Below the pieces are notes generated by a model. The model saw only the letters and a list, made by a program, of their open reading frames with translations. It made no database searches and was not told the origin of the DNA. Positions 47,232-57,730 of a stretch of DNA of 64,000 nt are shown piece by piece. The stretch is from positions 44,314 to 108,313 of the forward strand of contig PJRA01000453.1 of assembly GCA_016987375.1 (NCBI GenBank), in the 5' to 3' direction. Position 1 is the first letter of the stretch. Every line of letters starts with the position of its first letter. Origin of the DNA: Brachionus koreanus. Its lineage: Eukaryota; Rotifera; Eurotatoria; Ploima; Brachionidae. The translations under genes were made by a program, and so were the position numbers.

Positions 47232-49928
47232 ATGAGCAATCAAAATGAGCTTTTTGCTAATCAAATAAATGATCAATATACCAATTATGGTGTTATTCAA
47301 CTTGTTGATTTACTCCAATATACAACAGTGGATAGCGGTTTTCTTACAAGTCAAAGCTCAATATTAGAAGGTTGTTTACTAAATGAAACCCATGGACTTC
47401 ACAATATTAGATATTTTAGTCCTTACAAAAATTTGCAGTCTATTTCGGAATCATTTAATTTATCAAAAAATATTCAAAAACTAACCACAGTTTTATGTGA
47501 ACTATTTCCTTCTAATTTCGGAACAATTTCAATCAAAACAGGTACAAAATATAATTTTTATTCATTTTTGTCATTTATTAAAAATAGTTTTGATAAATCA
47601 AATGATATTAAAATATTAGCTTGGCTACTTTATTCTACTTGTCATGCTCAACACTACAAAAGTGAAATTATACTTAATAATTGTGAATTTTTATTCAAGA
47701 TTATATCAATTAATTCGCAAATTAGTTCTTACTGTTTTAGAATTAAAATTTCTGATTTCACAATTGCTGAAAACTACAAATCAGTGATTGAAACACTTAG
47801 CACAATTCTAAATGTTGATGTAACAAATGATTTACTTACATCAGAGATTATAATTAAATCCTTTATTGTATATTATTTAAAAAGTTCAAATTTAAGACAA
47901 TTGTATGCTCATTATAAGGAAATTCTTGACTATTTTGACCAAAAAATCGAACAAGATCATTCAATTGGTGTAAAGTTAGAGAAACATCTTCGCATCATTA
48001 GCAATGCATTTCAATTTCCATATGAGAAATCAGTTGAGCTTCCGTATGCATTGGTTCCCATTGATAAAAAAATTCAACAGCATCTAAAACAACCAAAAGG
48101 ATACTGGAACTGTGTAGAAAATTCTCTTTATCACTTTTTGAATTGTATACTATGGGATAGTGATAAAAATAAATATTTAAACATAAATTCAAAAAAACCT
48201 TGCATTATAGACCAGATTTTTTCTGGCAATATTCGAGGTACCCCAGATAAGAATACTCTTGAATTTTGGCACAAACTTATTGAAGATTTAACATCAGGCT
48301 ATCATTGTGATCAAGAAAAAGACTATAAAAAAATTGTTTTTTCTTATGATGAAACAATTAAAAGAGTATTTTATGTTAACAAAATAGATCTAAATGAAAA
48401 AAATATAAAAAACTATAATTTTGAGATAGAAACTGGATTTATTAATTTTATTAAAGTTATTGAAATAATAACAAACAAACAAGGTATTCTTGTCGAGACA
48501 CTAAAACCAGCTCTAAAAAAAGACAAACTAGATAATGTTGTTGATATTAAATTATCTATTTTCGAAAAATGTTTTTATGATATAATTGAGATTTTAGTTG
48601 GCACGGAAAATTCAAAAAATTTTAGTGTTAAACTTAAAAAAGCATATTACGATTGTGAACATGCAAGAAAAGATGTTTATGGAGAACTTTGGATACGACG
48701 AAAATATCCTGGTAAAGGAGCAGAAGTTGAATTTATGCTTAGTCAATTGCCTGGTCATGCATATGTAATAGTTACCATGATACATACACCATCTGTTTTA
48801 ATAAATAATTTAGATAAAGAAATTGATGAATGGCTAAAGGAAAAAAGACCAGTTCTGGCTTTCCTAATAGAATCTTATATTGACCAATTTAAAAAGTTTG
48901 AAAATTCCAAAAGTAGAGAAAAATTTTTCTCAAATCTTGTATACAATTCAAATGGTGAAAAAATACATGAACTAATGACTGGATATAGACTAGCAGCCAA
49001 CAGTGAAACAAATATCGTACTTTCAAATCTAATAAATCAATACATACTGAACGATTGGGGACATAATCAGACTAGTAAACAAATAGTTCAAAATTTTTGC
49101 CTAAACGTTCTTAATCGCTTGCCAATCTATGATCCAGAAACACTTGATTTTTTCATATACCCAATTTACATAATGAGAGGTTCATTGGAAATAGATCCAA
49201 TTATTTTAGATGAACTCGAGGAAATGAAAAATTCAATTAATTATTCTTTTAAAATTCATAATGATCATATTTTAGCAGATTTAAAAAAAAAAGTAGATAA
49301 TTTTTTTCAAAGAGAATTATTTTGTCATCATGAAATAAGATACAGTAAAAAAAAATGTCTTGACTTAAAAATTTTTTTTGAAAAAAAATTAAATTTTATT
49401 TTAAAAAATTTTGAATGTTTATCAAAAAAACCAATTATAAGTGAATTTGAATTGAGACAAATTTTGGACAGCATACTCTTTTTCCTTTCAATTTATGGCT
49501 CTTTATTTGTTTTTGATGAAACATTAGAAAGAAAAATAACCATTTTGGAGTATTATATGCTAATGAATATAGCTTTTTCCGAAAATGTCAAAAGAGATAT
49601 TATTATTGGGTATGTTAAAAGTTTTTTGAAGAGATTAGATAATGATAAATTAGAGAAAATATGCGCTATCGCTGAAATTATTGAAAATTATCAACTAGGA
49701 AAATATGAAGACTGTATTCGGTATATAAAGAACATTTTAGACTATGGTTATGGAATTCAAATAATTTTGTCGTGTCACTTCATTGATAAAGAAAATGAGA
49801 TTAAAAAATTTATATTAAAAACCTGCGATGATAAAGAAAGAAAAATTTATTTCGAAAAATTAATATGCAAAAATGAAAAAATGGTTTTAAAAGAAAATAA
49901 CCTAGACTCATTAAATTTGATAGAATAA
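47232..49928 (+). CDS. Large intronless protein of unknown function (898 aa)
   Basis: One uninterrupted ORF from ATG 47232, very rich in Lys, Asn, Ile, Phe and Leu with strongly AT-biased codons. I do not recognise a family. It looks globular and mostly helical, with no signal peptide and no clear membrane segment. Distinct stretches are KGYWNCVENSLYHFLNCILW (about 289-308; Cys294 with Asn/Glu, reminiscent of a Cys-containing active-site helix but unproven), GELWIRRKYPGKGAEVEFML (about 490-510) and PGHAYVIVTMIH. Possible catalytic Cys and His are speculation. It sits alone between the two copies of the metallothionein/DNAI1 duplication and lacks the short introns typical of neighbours. This could mean retroposition, horizontal origin or simply an intronless native gene. 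Confidence 0.7.
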   Translation: MSNQNELFANQINDQYTNYGVIQLVDLLQYTTVDSGFLTSQSSILEGCLLNETHGLHNIRYFSPYKNLQSISESFNLSKNIQKLTTVLCELFPSNFGTISIKTGTKYNFYSFLSFIKNSFDKSNDIKILAWLLYSTCHAQHYKSEIILNNCEFLFKIISINSQISSYCFRIKISDFTIAENYKSVIETLSTILNVDVTNDLLTSEIIIKSFIVYYLKSSNLRQLYAHYKEILDYFDQKIEQDHSIGVKLEKHLRIISNAFQFPYEKSVELPYALVPIDKKIQQHLKQPKGYWNCVENSLYHFLNCILWDSDKNKYLNINSKKPCIIDQIFSGNIRGTPDKNTLEFWHKLIEDLTSGYHCDQEKDYKKIVFSYDETIKRVFYVNKIDLNEKNIKNYNFEIETGFINFIKVIEIITNKQGILVETLKPALKKDKLDNVVDIKLSIFEKCFYDIIEILVGTENSKNFSVKLKKAYYDCEHARKDVYGELWIRRKYPGKGAEVEFMLSQLPGHAYVIVTMIHTPSVLINNLDKEIDEWLKEKRPVLAFLIESYIDQFKKFENSKSREKFFSNLVYNSNGEKIHELMTGYRLAANSETNIVLSNLINQYILNDWGHNQTSKQIVQNFCLNVLNRLPIYDPETLDFFIYPIYIMRGSLEIDPIILDELEEMKNSINYSFKIHNDHILADLKKKVDNFFQRELFCHHEIRYSKKKCLDLKIFFEKKLNFILKNFECLSKKPIISEFELRQILDSILFFLSIYGSLFVFDETLERKITILEYYMLMNIAFSENVKRDIIIGYVKSFLKRLDNDKLEKICAIAEIIENYQLGKYEDCIRYIKNILDYGYGIQIILSCHFIDKENEIKKFILKTCDDKERKIYFEKLICKNEKMVLKENNLDSLNLIE

Positions 49929-50475
49929 TTAAAAATTCTATTTTAACTATAAAATATTTAACTTTAGGAGCTTAGCCAAAAAATTTAAAAAATTTTTTTG
50001 TCCTCGATTATTTTTTTATATTCTCAATAAAAATTTTACTTAATTTTATTTTTAGATTTTTGAAACTTAAGCAAAAATTTTTTTTTTTTAATTAAGTAGG
50101 ATCTAAATGAAAAAAGTTGATCTAAATGTCTGCGAATAGTAAAAAAGGATTGTTTGAAAGTTTATGCATTAAAAAGCAAATTTAAATAATTAAAATTTGA
50201 ATTTACTAAACATTTCTAGATTTTGGATTTATGTATAAAAATTTATCATGTCTTTTTTAAGAAATTTGAAACTTGGAAAAATTATAAATACGCATAAATT
50301 AAAAATAATTTGAGAAAAAACAAATGATGCAAAAACATTTTTGGTTAAGTAAAAGGAATTCGAATCATCATAATTTTTTTTTTGGTTTAATAAAAAATAT
50401 AAATTAACTAAAATTCATTTATTATATAAAATTTTTTTAATGTAAAAACATAAAATACTAATTTGAAATATTAAC

Positions 50476-50655
50476 TTAATGCTTGCATTTACAGTTATCT
50501 AAAACATAAAAAAAAATTAGGTAAAATATTTAAACACGCATTTAAGTAAAATTACCACAGCATTTGATATCCTGACAACATTTGCAATCACAATTACTAC
50601 ATTGAGTTTCACAGTTTACACATTTGCAGGAACATTTATCACAACAGTTGCACAT
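50476..50655 (-). CDS. Metallothionein-like Cys-rich peptide (copy B, minus gene)
   Basis: Exon 1 50655-50556 and exon 2 50498-50476. The 40-residue product reads the same as the copy A gene (MCNCCDKCSC start, CKCKH end), with the same intron and upstream TATAAATA. Only the flanks outside the duplication distinguish the two copies, so expression data would need uniquely mapping UTR reads. Confidence 0.8.
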
Positions 50656-50792
50656 CTTTTTTTTTTTTTAAATCCAAAAAGTTATCTAATTTTAATTATT
50701 GATTTGATAGATATTTTAAAAAAATTGAAGCTCTATTTATAGATGATTTCATTTATTTTTAATTTGGTGCTAAGCGCAAAATTTCTAGTAAC

Positions 50793-50946
50793 GAGTGCAA
50801 AATTATAAACACAAATAATTAGTATCGTGTGCAAAATAGAAAATTTCTTTACATACACAAACGATAAACACAAACCAGTTTTCCAAATCTTGATTAATTT
50901 GCACTCGAAACATCATTAAAAAAGAACGAGTGCAAATTTTGCGCTC
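50793..50946. promoter_or_regulatory. Divergent metallothionein promoter with five MRE cores (copy B)
   Basis: TGCRCNC cores at 50793-50799 (-), 50827-50833 (-), 50900-50906 (+), 50928-50934 (-) and 50940-50946 (+), in the same order and spacing as in copy A. Because DNAI1 begins about 540 bp further right on the same strand, metal control could also reach it, but nothing shows that. Confidence 0.7.
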
Positions 50947-51053
50947 AGCTCAAATTAGATGCCAAATAGCATAAATACAAGTTTAATTTACTTTTTTATA
51001 AATCATCATAAAAATAAACAAAATCAATACTTTAAATTAAAAAATCGATTATA

Positions 51054-51224
51054 ATGCACTCCTGTAACTGTTGTGACAAATGCAAATGCAATTGCCAAAA
51101 TTGTGATTGTTGTAAATGTACATGTTGCCAAGATTCAAAATGTTGTGGTAAGCCTATTTTGCTCAAATAAAATTTTTTCTATTATTTTATTCAAAATTTA
51201 GATAAATGCAAATGCAAGGTTTAA
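51054..51224 (+). CDS. Metallothionein-like Cys-rich peptide (copy B, plus gene)
   Basis: Exon 1 51054-51147 and exon 2 51202-51224, 38 residues, reading the same as the copy A plus-strand gene (MHSCNCCDKC start, CCDKCKCKV end). It ends 259 bp before the DNAI1 ATG in the same orientation, and AATAAAAATTAAAA near 51293 offers a poly(A) signal. Confidence 0.8.
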
Positions 51225-51483
51225 GTATTGAGAATCAATCAATGTACATTAGTCTAAATTTTTTGCTTATGTCTTTTTCACTGTTATCAAATAATAAAAA
51301 TTAAAAACCTGAATATTTTTTTCTTTTTTTTTATGTTGCTCAAAAGTTGAAAACTTAGTCCCAAATTTAATCAAAATTAGAATGAAAGAATGTCTCGATT
51401 GAAAAAAATCACGCTAATAAAAACTCAAAATTCCTACTCGGTAAACTAGAAAAAAATTCGGAATATATTTAGAAAAAATAAAA

Positions 51484-54217
51484 ATGGAATCAACCGAAAT
51501 TAAGAAAAAAAATAAAAAAATTCTACTTGTCAAAGTATTTTTGTTTAAAAAATAGTTATTTTATCAAAATTTAAAATTTTATTTTTAAATAAAAAGGCAG
51601 CTCAAAGCGATAAAAAAGTAAAATTTTTAATTACTATGATCTATGAATTATTTTTTAAAAGGAAAACGATTTTTCAAATTATCCTGCTCCACCAGATCAA
51701 GTTCAACTCCATCCAGATGATCTCCTTGAAGAAATCGCTCATGTTTTGACTATTAAAAAAAAAAAGCCAACTTCAAACAACGTTTGCTATAGCTATAAGC
51801 AAAATAAATGGGTTCAAATTCCTAAAATAGACGAATCTGATATTTATTTTAATTTTGAGGGAAAATATTTTTTTGAAAATTCACAAGATGCTCAAGTTTA
51901 CTTGAAAGAAAAAGAAAAAATCGAGGCCAAGCGACGATTTTTTTATGATCTAAGAATTGTTGATGACTATGTTGACAAAAATAATGTTAAAAGATTCAGA
52001 GTTTTAAAAAATGATTTTAACTTTGCCAATCGTATCTCACAGACCAAAAATATTACGTTTAGGGATGCTGATTGTCAGACAGATGCCGCAAAAAATGTCA
52101 ATTTTTCTGATTATGTCTCTCCTTATATTATTAGCAGAGCTTATAAAGAAGACTTTTTACTTAAAGAAAAACTTAATCAAAAGTTCTCAAAAGCAAAAAT
52201 GACCAGCAAATCAGCTGCATCGAAATCTCAGCCTCAATCAATACAAGAGCAAAAAATTAAAGAAACTGAGCGACTTATAAGATCAGCAATTATTATTGAG
52301 AGAATGATAAGCCAAAATAATTCTGAAGATATCATTATTGATTATAAATTTTGGGACGATGAGGCAGATAATTTTCGCATGGAGGGAAGTTTGTTGCCTT
52401 TATGGAAGTTTTCCAACATTTTCACCAAAAAGAGAGCAATAACTGCCATTTCATGGGGTAGTTTTTACAACGATTTATTTGCTGTGGCTACAGGATCTTG
52501 TAATTAAAAAAATTAAATTATTAAATAAATTTTAAAAATAAATTTTATCAGATAATTTTTTAAAAAAAACATCTGGATCAATCATTTGTTTTACCCTAAA
52601 AAATCCAAATAATCCTCAATATAAAATAGAAACAAATTCAAGCTGTATGACAATTCAATTTAATCCAAGAAAACCGTATCTATTAGCAGCTGGATTCTAT
52701 GACGGCTCAATATGTATTTACGATCTTAGACTGATCAATAGAGCTATTAAGTCAAAATGTTATTTCAAAACCGATACAAAACATTATGGACCCGTTTGGC
52801 AAGTAAAACAAATTTAATTTATTTTACAGTTGAATTTAAGATCAAACTTTAATTTAAATTTTGAAATATTTCTAGGTTCAATGGCTGTCGCCAAATAATG
52901 AAGACAATGAAAATTTTGTTTCCGTTGGCGGAGATGGTCGGGTTTTCAATTGGGAATTTAAAAAAGTATTTATTCAAAATAAACAAATAAACAAGTTTAT
53001 ATTATTTCTATTTTTCTTAAGAATATTTTGATTGGCATGGAATTGAATGTTTTGAAAATACCTGAAATAGACATAGAAGTTAAATATGCCACTGTATACA
53101 AAGAAACAAAATGTATTTTATTTTTACTTAAAATCAATTATTTTAACCTTTATTAGATTTAATTTTAATCTTAATTTAAAAGTTTTAAATCATTAAAATC
53201 ATAGAGTGTAAATTATTAAAAAATTATTTTAGATTGTGGAACATGCATTGATTTCAATTCCCAAGAAGAAGACTTGTATATTGTTGGCACTGAAGAGGGA
53301 AAAGTTCTAGAATATTCTTCTTTACACAAAGAAAAAGTTTTGACAATTTTTGAAGCACACAGTCTATCGATATATTCAATCAAATGGAATCCATTTTTTA
53401 AAAGGATTTTCATTACTTGTTCAGCTGATTTTTCAGTCAAAATTTGGGATCATAGATACAAGCAAGTTTTTTCTAATTCTATTTTAAGATAAAGTAGATA
53501 ACTAAAAAATCAAATAAATTAATTTAATTATTTTTTTCTCAATTATTATGTGATTTTTATCATACTTAATGAAAGTATTTAAAGACAAAAAATTTTTAAA
53601 AAAAATCTAATTAAATAAATAAATTGCATTAATCAATTAAATAGTCTTCTTGTTTTTTGAACGAAAATTTTTAAATGTAATTTTTTAGAAATCCAATGAT
53701 TACTTATGAGCTTAGTGCGCCAGTTAGTGATGTACAATGGGCTCCTTATTCATCTACAGTTTTTGCAGCATTGACCCTAGATGGAAACATTCACATATAC
53801 GACATTTATTTGAATCTGGATAAGCCTTTATGCGTTCAGAATATAACTTTAAGAAAAAAACGTCGACTTACTCACGTATGTTTTAGTCATTTTTTTCCTA
53901 TTTTGGTCGTTGGAGATGAAAGGTTTTTTGCAATTATTTACATCTTCTTAAACAAAATTAATTTTAATCAAAGAGGTACAATTTCAAGCTTTAAATTGTC
54001 ACCCAATTTGAGATCACTTCAAAGAGACAACACTTTAAATTCAATCTCTATTTTGAATAAAGAAACGTTTGAACAAGACAAAATAAGAAACATTCTTTCC
54101 CAAGAAGCTGAATTGAACCCTGAATTAATTGAGACGAACCGCAAGTCTTATAAATTTGCTCGCATTTATGCCAAAAAAGCAGATACAAATTTAGAAGATG
54201 AAGAAGAAGTCAATTAA
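51484..54217 (+). CDS. DNAI1: Axonemal dynein intermediate chain 1 (DNAI1)
   Basis: Nine exons: 51484-51534, 51597-51617, 51662-52499, 52552-52802, 52876-52965, 53022-53112, 53233-53461, 53689-53922 and 53974-54217, giving 682 residues (human 699). N-terminal landmarks are PPDQVQLHPDDLLEEI and a Cys-Gln-Thr-Asp motif (DADCQTD). Then FWDDEADNFRMEGSLLPLWK and WD40 repeats with YNFLKKTSGSIICFTLKNP, YGPVWQVQW, LYIVGTEEGKVLEYS, SADFSVKIWDH, DVQWAPYSSTVFAALTLDG, RLTHVCFSHFFPILVVGDE and KLSPNLR. Exon 7 leaves through a GC donor (gcaagt, 53462-53463), the only way to keep frame into NPMITYEL. Known role: outer dynein arm assembly in motile cilia. Intron 8 (51 nt) has no stop and keeps frame if retained. 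Confidence 0.95.
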
Positions 54218-54362
54218 ATTTTTCCATATTAATTTTATTAAATTTTATGAATTAATAAAAATAAAAAATGATGAAAAAAAACGCGCTATTTTTTATTTTA
54301 TTTTTTTCTTAATTGATTGATATCTTAGAAAATAATTAAAATTATCAAATAAATTAGTTAAA

Positions 54363-55433
54363 ATGTCTAAAAAGCCGTTGCCAAACTCATATAAAAATTA
54401 CATAAACTATTTGCCATTGACAAATGCGGCAAATGAGTCCGACAATTCGGATAACGAAAGTCTTATTGTTGAAAATTTGACCAAGTTAGAAGTTATAAAT
54501 CCGATATTCGAGCCAAGTTATTGCCAACAAAAACCTAATTCTAATAATTCAAATAATGGATGCACTTCTAAATCAAATGGATGCAATAAGAATTGTCCCA
54601 ATCATGATCGAAATTCATTTTTAAAAATTGTTTCCAACTCAATACGCAGTGCAATTGACCGTAACTCTGCCCAGGATGACACTGTTGATATACGCATGAA
54701 TAAAAACAATCAAGTCGAACTTAAGCTAGTCATTCCAAAAGATTGTTTTAATCATCAAGATTTAAATTCACTTCATTTGAAGAAAAAATGTGAAACATCT
54801 TCTGAATCCGATGAACTCAGTGGATCTAGTGATGATGAATATGAAAAAAAATCCACAAATTCAAATCAAAATCACTCATGCATTTTGTTCATGATTTTTT
54901 TATGTGTTTTGATTAATCCTCTATTTGGAATGATCGCTCTTTTAGCTTTTATTAGATCACGCAGAAACAAAGATCAGTGTGAGTCAAAACGACTGATGAC
55001 AATTTCAAGACAAACCGCGTTTGCCGGAATTGTGATTACCTTAGTTATTGCTTTTATGATTTTAATTTTGTTATATTTTTATAACAAATTTTTTAGTCTA
55101 TTTAAATTAGAGGAATTTGGCAATGCAATTAATCAAACTAACGAAACATTTGTAACTTCTTCCATACACAAACTGCATTTTGAAATTACTCATATAAATG
55201 ATGCATTGACAACAACAACTTCTTCTTCTAGATTAATAAGGAACAATTTTAATTCGACAAATTCTATTCAAGAAAGTAAAACAATTGTGCTAATGAATAC
55301 CAGCGCATTAATGTCTACTTCTAATAGAATAAAAAATAGCTCTACAAAATTATATGATAGATTGAGCTTTTTGATAGATCATGATCTTTTCGAAATGCTC
55401 AAATTAAAATACAGAATTAGCAGAAACAACTAA
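54363..55433 (+). CDS. CD225/dispanin-like two-pass membrane protein (tentative)
   Basis: Single exon, 356 residues. A long polar, Asn/Ser-rich N-terminal part has a Cys cluster (GCTSKSNGCNKNCPNH) and an acidic Ser patch (ESDELSGSSDDEYE). Membrane segment 1 is about 172-196 (CILFMIFLCVLINPLFGMIAL) and segment 2 about 219-240, split by a short charged loop. NPLFGMIAL followed by a basic loop and ISRQTAFAGIVITLVI resembles the CD225 pattern (NPxxGxxA, then Sx(2)Ax(6)G) of dispanins/IFITM/PRRT proteins. The long Ser/Thr/Asn-rich C-terminus is not typical, so I put the family call at modest confidence. It starts 145 bp after DNAI1 ends. Confidence 0.55.
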   Translation: MSKKPLPNSYKNYINYLPLTNAANESDNSDNESLIVENLTKLEVINPIFEPSYCQQKPNSNNSNNGCTSKSNGCNKNCPNHDRNSFLKIVSNSIRSAIDRNSAQDDTVDIRMNKNNQVELKLVIPKDCFNHQDLNSLHLKKKCETSSESDELSGSSDDEYEKKSTNSNQNHSCILFMIFLCVLINPLFGMIALLAFIRSRRNKDQCESKRLMTISRQTAFAGIVITLVIAFMILILLYFYNKFFSLFKLEEFGNAINQTNETFVTSSIHKLHFEITHINDALTTTTSSSRLIRNNFNSTNSIQESKTIVLMNTSALMSTSNRIKNSSTKLYDRLSFLIDHDLFEMLKLKYRISRNN

Positions 55434-55673
55434 TTTTAAAACTTACTTTACGTTTTTAGATGAATTTTTAGAGCATTAAACTTTTTTTTTTTTTAAAAAA
55501 GAATATCTAAATTAGTTCCATTTAAGTAAATGAAGATAGATGAATTTTGAAATTTTATTTTTGAAATTTTTTAAAATAAATTTTTTTAACAAATAAGTAT
55601 TAAAATTTTTTTTTCTCAATTTCTCAATAACAGTAGCTTATGAAATATGTTCGGTTGCTTCTATAATTAAGTG

Positions 55674-55830
55674 ATGTTGTGTATTTGGTGGAATTTTCAA
55701 GGGCTAATACATTATGAGCTGGTTCTAGACGGCCATGCCATGAATGCAGAACTTTATTCTGATTAATTTAAACTAATTAATTGAATGTATGCTCCTCTTC
55801 AACAAAAAAAAACAATGAATAAATAAATTA
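55674..55830 (+). mobile_element. Mariner transposase relic
   Basis: From 55674 the frame reads MLCIWWNFQGLIHYELVLDG then HAMNAELYS before a stop. This is the mariner stretch with consensus close to lCIWWDxxGxIhYELLPxGxTiNsdlYcqQL, lying between the first and second catalytic aspartates. Degraded in-frame sequence (MYAPLQQKK) continues to about 55830. Two stops and no flanking transposase show it is inactive. Confidence 0.7.
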
Positions 55831-56050
55831 AAAATTTTATTGTGGATAAAAAAGTTTACAAACAAACTATGTTGCGCTTTTTATCAGTAAAAAATATTTT
55901 ATTTTAGGAGATTTTAATTTATCAAAATAGATAGAATTTTTGTTTTGTTTTTATTTGAATTTCACAATACCGAAATCAATGAATTAGTAGACAAATTAAA
56001 AGGGTTTTGTAAAATTGCTGATTATTTATTTATTTAGATTAATATAAAGT

Positions 56051-56580
56051 CCAACCTTAACTGAATCGGTTTTATAGACGCAGCATCTACTCCGTAGAGG
56101 ACCATGTTAAAACAATCAAATTTAACTTTTTCGCGTTTAAGGCAGGGTTAGGTATTCCATGCATGGGAAAGCCGGAACTTGACCGTTTAACAGCATGCAA
56201 TTTTTTAATATAAATGCGACCAAAAAAAATTAAAATAAAAATTAAATGCATTTATAGGTAAAGTTTATTTCATTTATTTTGGCAAAAGCCCATGCAGCAA
56301 ATTAAAAATTTTAAAAAATAATGCGATTTTAAAATTGTATGAATTGAATTACAAGCAAAATATACTCAAATTTTGCAAATTAACCGCTTAAAATTGCATG
56401 CTGTTAAACGGTCAAGTTCCGGCTTTACCATGCATAGAATACCTAATCTAACCCTAAACGTGAAAAAGTTAAATTTGATTTTTTTGATATCTTTTAACAT
56501 GGTCCTCTACGGAGTAACCGCGTCGCGTTTATATATCGTTCTCGAAGTAGATGCTGCGTTTATAAAACCGAGGTTACGGT
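56051..56580. repeat. Fold-back element: long inverted repeat with an insertion in one arm
   Basis: Left arm 56051-56207 and right arm 56388-56579 are inverted copies. Shared blocks include ggtcctctacggagta, gtcaagttccggcttt, gcatgctgttaaacgg and ataaaaccga. The right arm has about 32 extra bases (56516-56549, accgcgtcgcg...) between direct agta repeats. About 180 bp of AT-rich sequence separates the arms. No ORF; likely a non-autonomous fold-back/MITE element or palindromic duplication. Confidence 0.8.
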
Positions 56581-57730
56581 AATAATAAAAAATTAATTAT
56601 TGATGATTAAAAAAAAACTTTCAGATATGGTTGAATGTTTTATTCGCTATATTTTTATTTAATATTCAAAAAAAAAATATTTTTTTTAGTTAATTTGAAA
56701 CATTGTAGAAAAATTTCCTCATTCATTTCAAATTTTAAAATTTAAATTAAACAAAATAATTATAATTTTATGGAATCATTAAAATTAAAAAAAAAAAATT
56801 TGTATCATTATATTGATTTAAAAGATTTTTAATTAAAAAAATACAGGTAAATTTTTGATAAAAGAAAATTAACATTTGATAATGTAATTGCGCAATTTAA
56901 TTAAAACTTCAACTTTCTTAAAAAATTTCGTGCGTAATGCAATTTTTTAGTTTTTAACACTGTGTTAACTAATTGAAATTTTATTGTAATTTTTCTCCTT
57001 TTCATAAACTTTTTTTTTATCATTCTTAAGATTTATTTTTTTGAAATATTTAATTTAATTTATTTTACATTTATTTTTAGTTTTTCTCATAAGAAGCTGT
57101 AGCATTGGGAATTAGTTACTTTAAGTTTGTCATTAATTTTTTTTTGTTAAAGCTAGAAGTGGTCATCTTACCACTTACGTAAGTATTATTCATATTACAA
57201 TACATTATAAATCATATTATCAACGGAAACTAACAGTTTCGGCTCTTAAAAAATATATTATTTTAAAACAAAACTTATCAGCTAAAATTTTAAAAAAACG
57301 CTGATTTAATATAAAAATAGAAAAGTAAATACTTTCATTTAGATTAAATAATTTCTTTAAACACACAAAACACACACTTTTTTTTTTATTTTATTAATAA
57401 ATCTTTTTTTTATTAATAAATCTTTTTTTAGAATTTATCTATTTTTTTTAAATAATAGACACTCAAATTAGTTTTATTAAATTTTAAATTACAAAAAAAA
57501 AAAGAACATATAAAATTAAGTAATAATTTCTAAAAATTAGAAAAGTTTTAATGAAGCAATTGTTTATCATTACTAAAATAACATTTTGTTTGTTTAACAG
57601 CTTTCGAGTCCAAAGTAAATTGACTTAAAGAATAAAAACTTTTGGCAACTATATAACCACGGACGTTTAAAATACTAAAACATAATTTATTTTAATTGCA
57701 TGTAGAAAAAACGAAAGCTTTTTTTAATAT

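Larger units (their letters stand above)
50093..51736. repeat. Direct duplication, copy B
   Basis: Partner of 44613-46409. 50207-51736 matches copy A without any length change; 50093-50206 matches 44613-44729 with several substitutions. Copy B is the one attached to the complete DNAI1 gene and so is likely the original context of the DNAI1 start. Copy A would then be the derived one. Confidence 0.9.
55434..57730. other. Intergenic with transposon debris
   Basis: 2.3 kb between the membrane protein and the UBAN-like gene. It holds a mariner relic and a fold-back element (both listed separately); the remainder is A/T runs. The stretch 57360-57440 has a short tandem of attaataaatctttttt. Confidence 0.6.
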
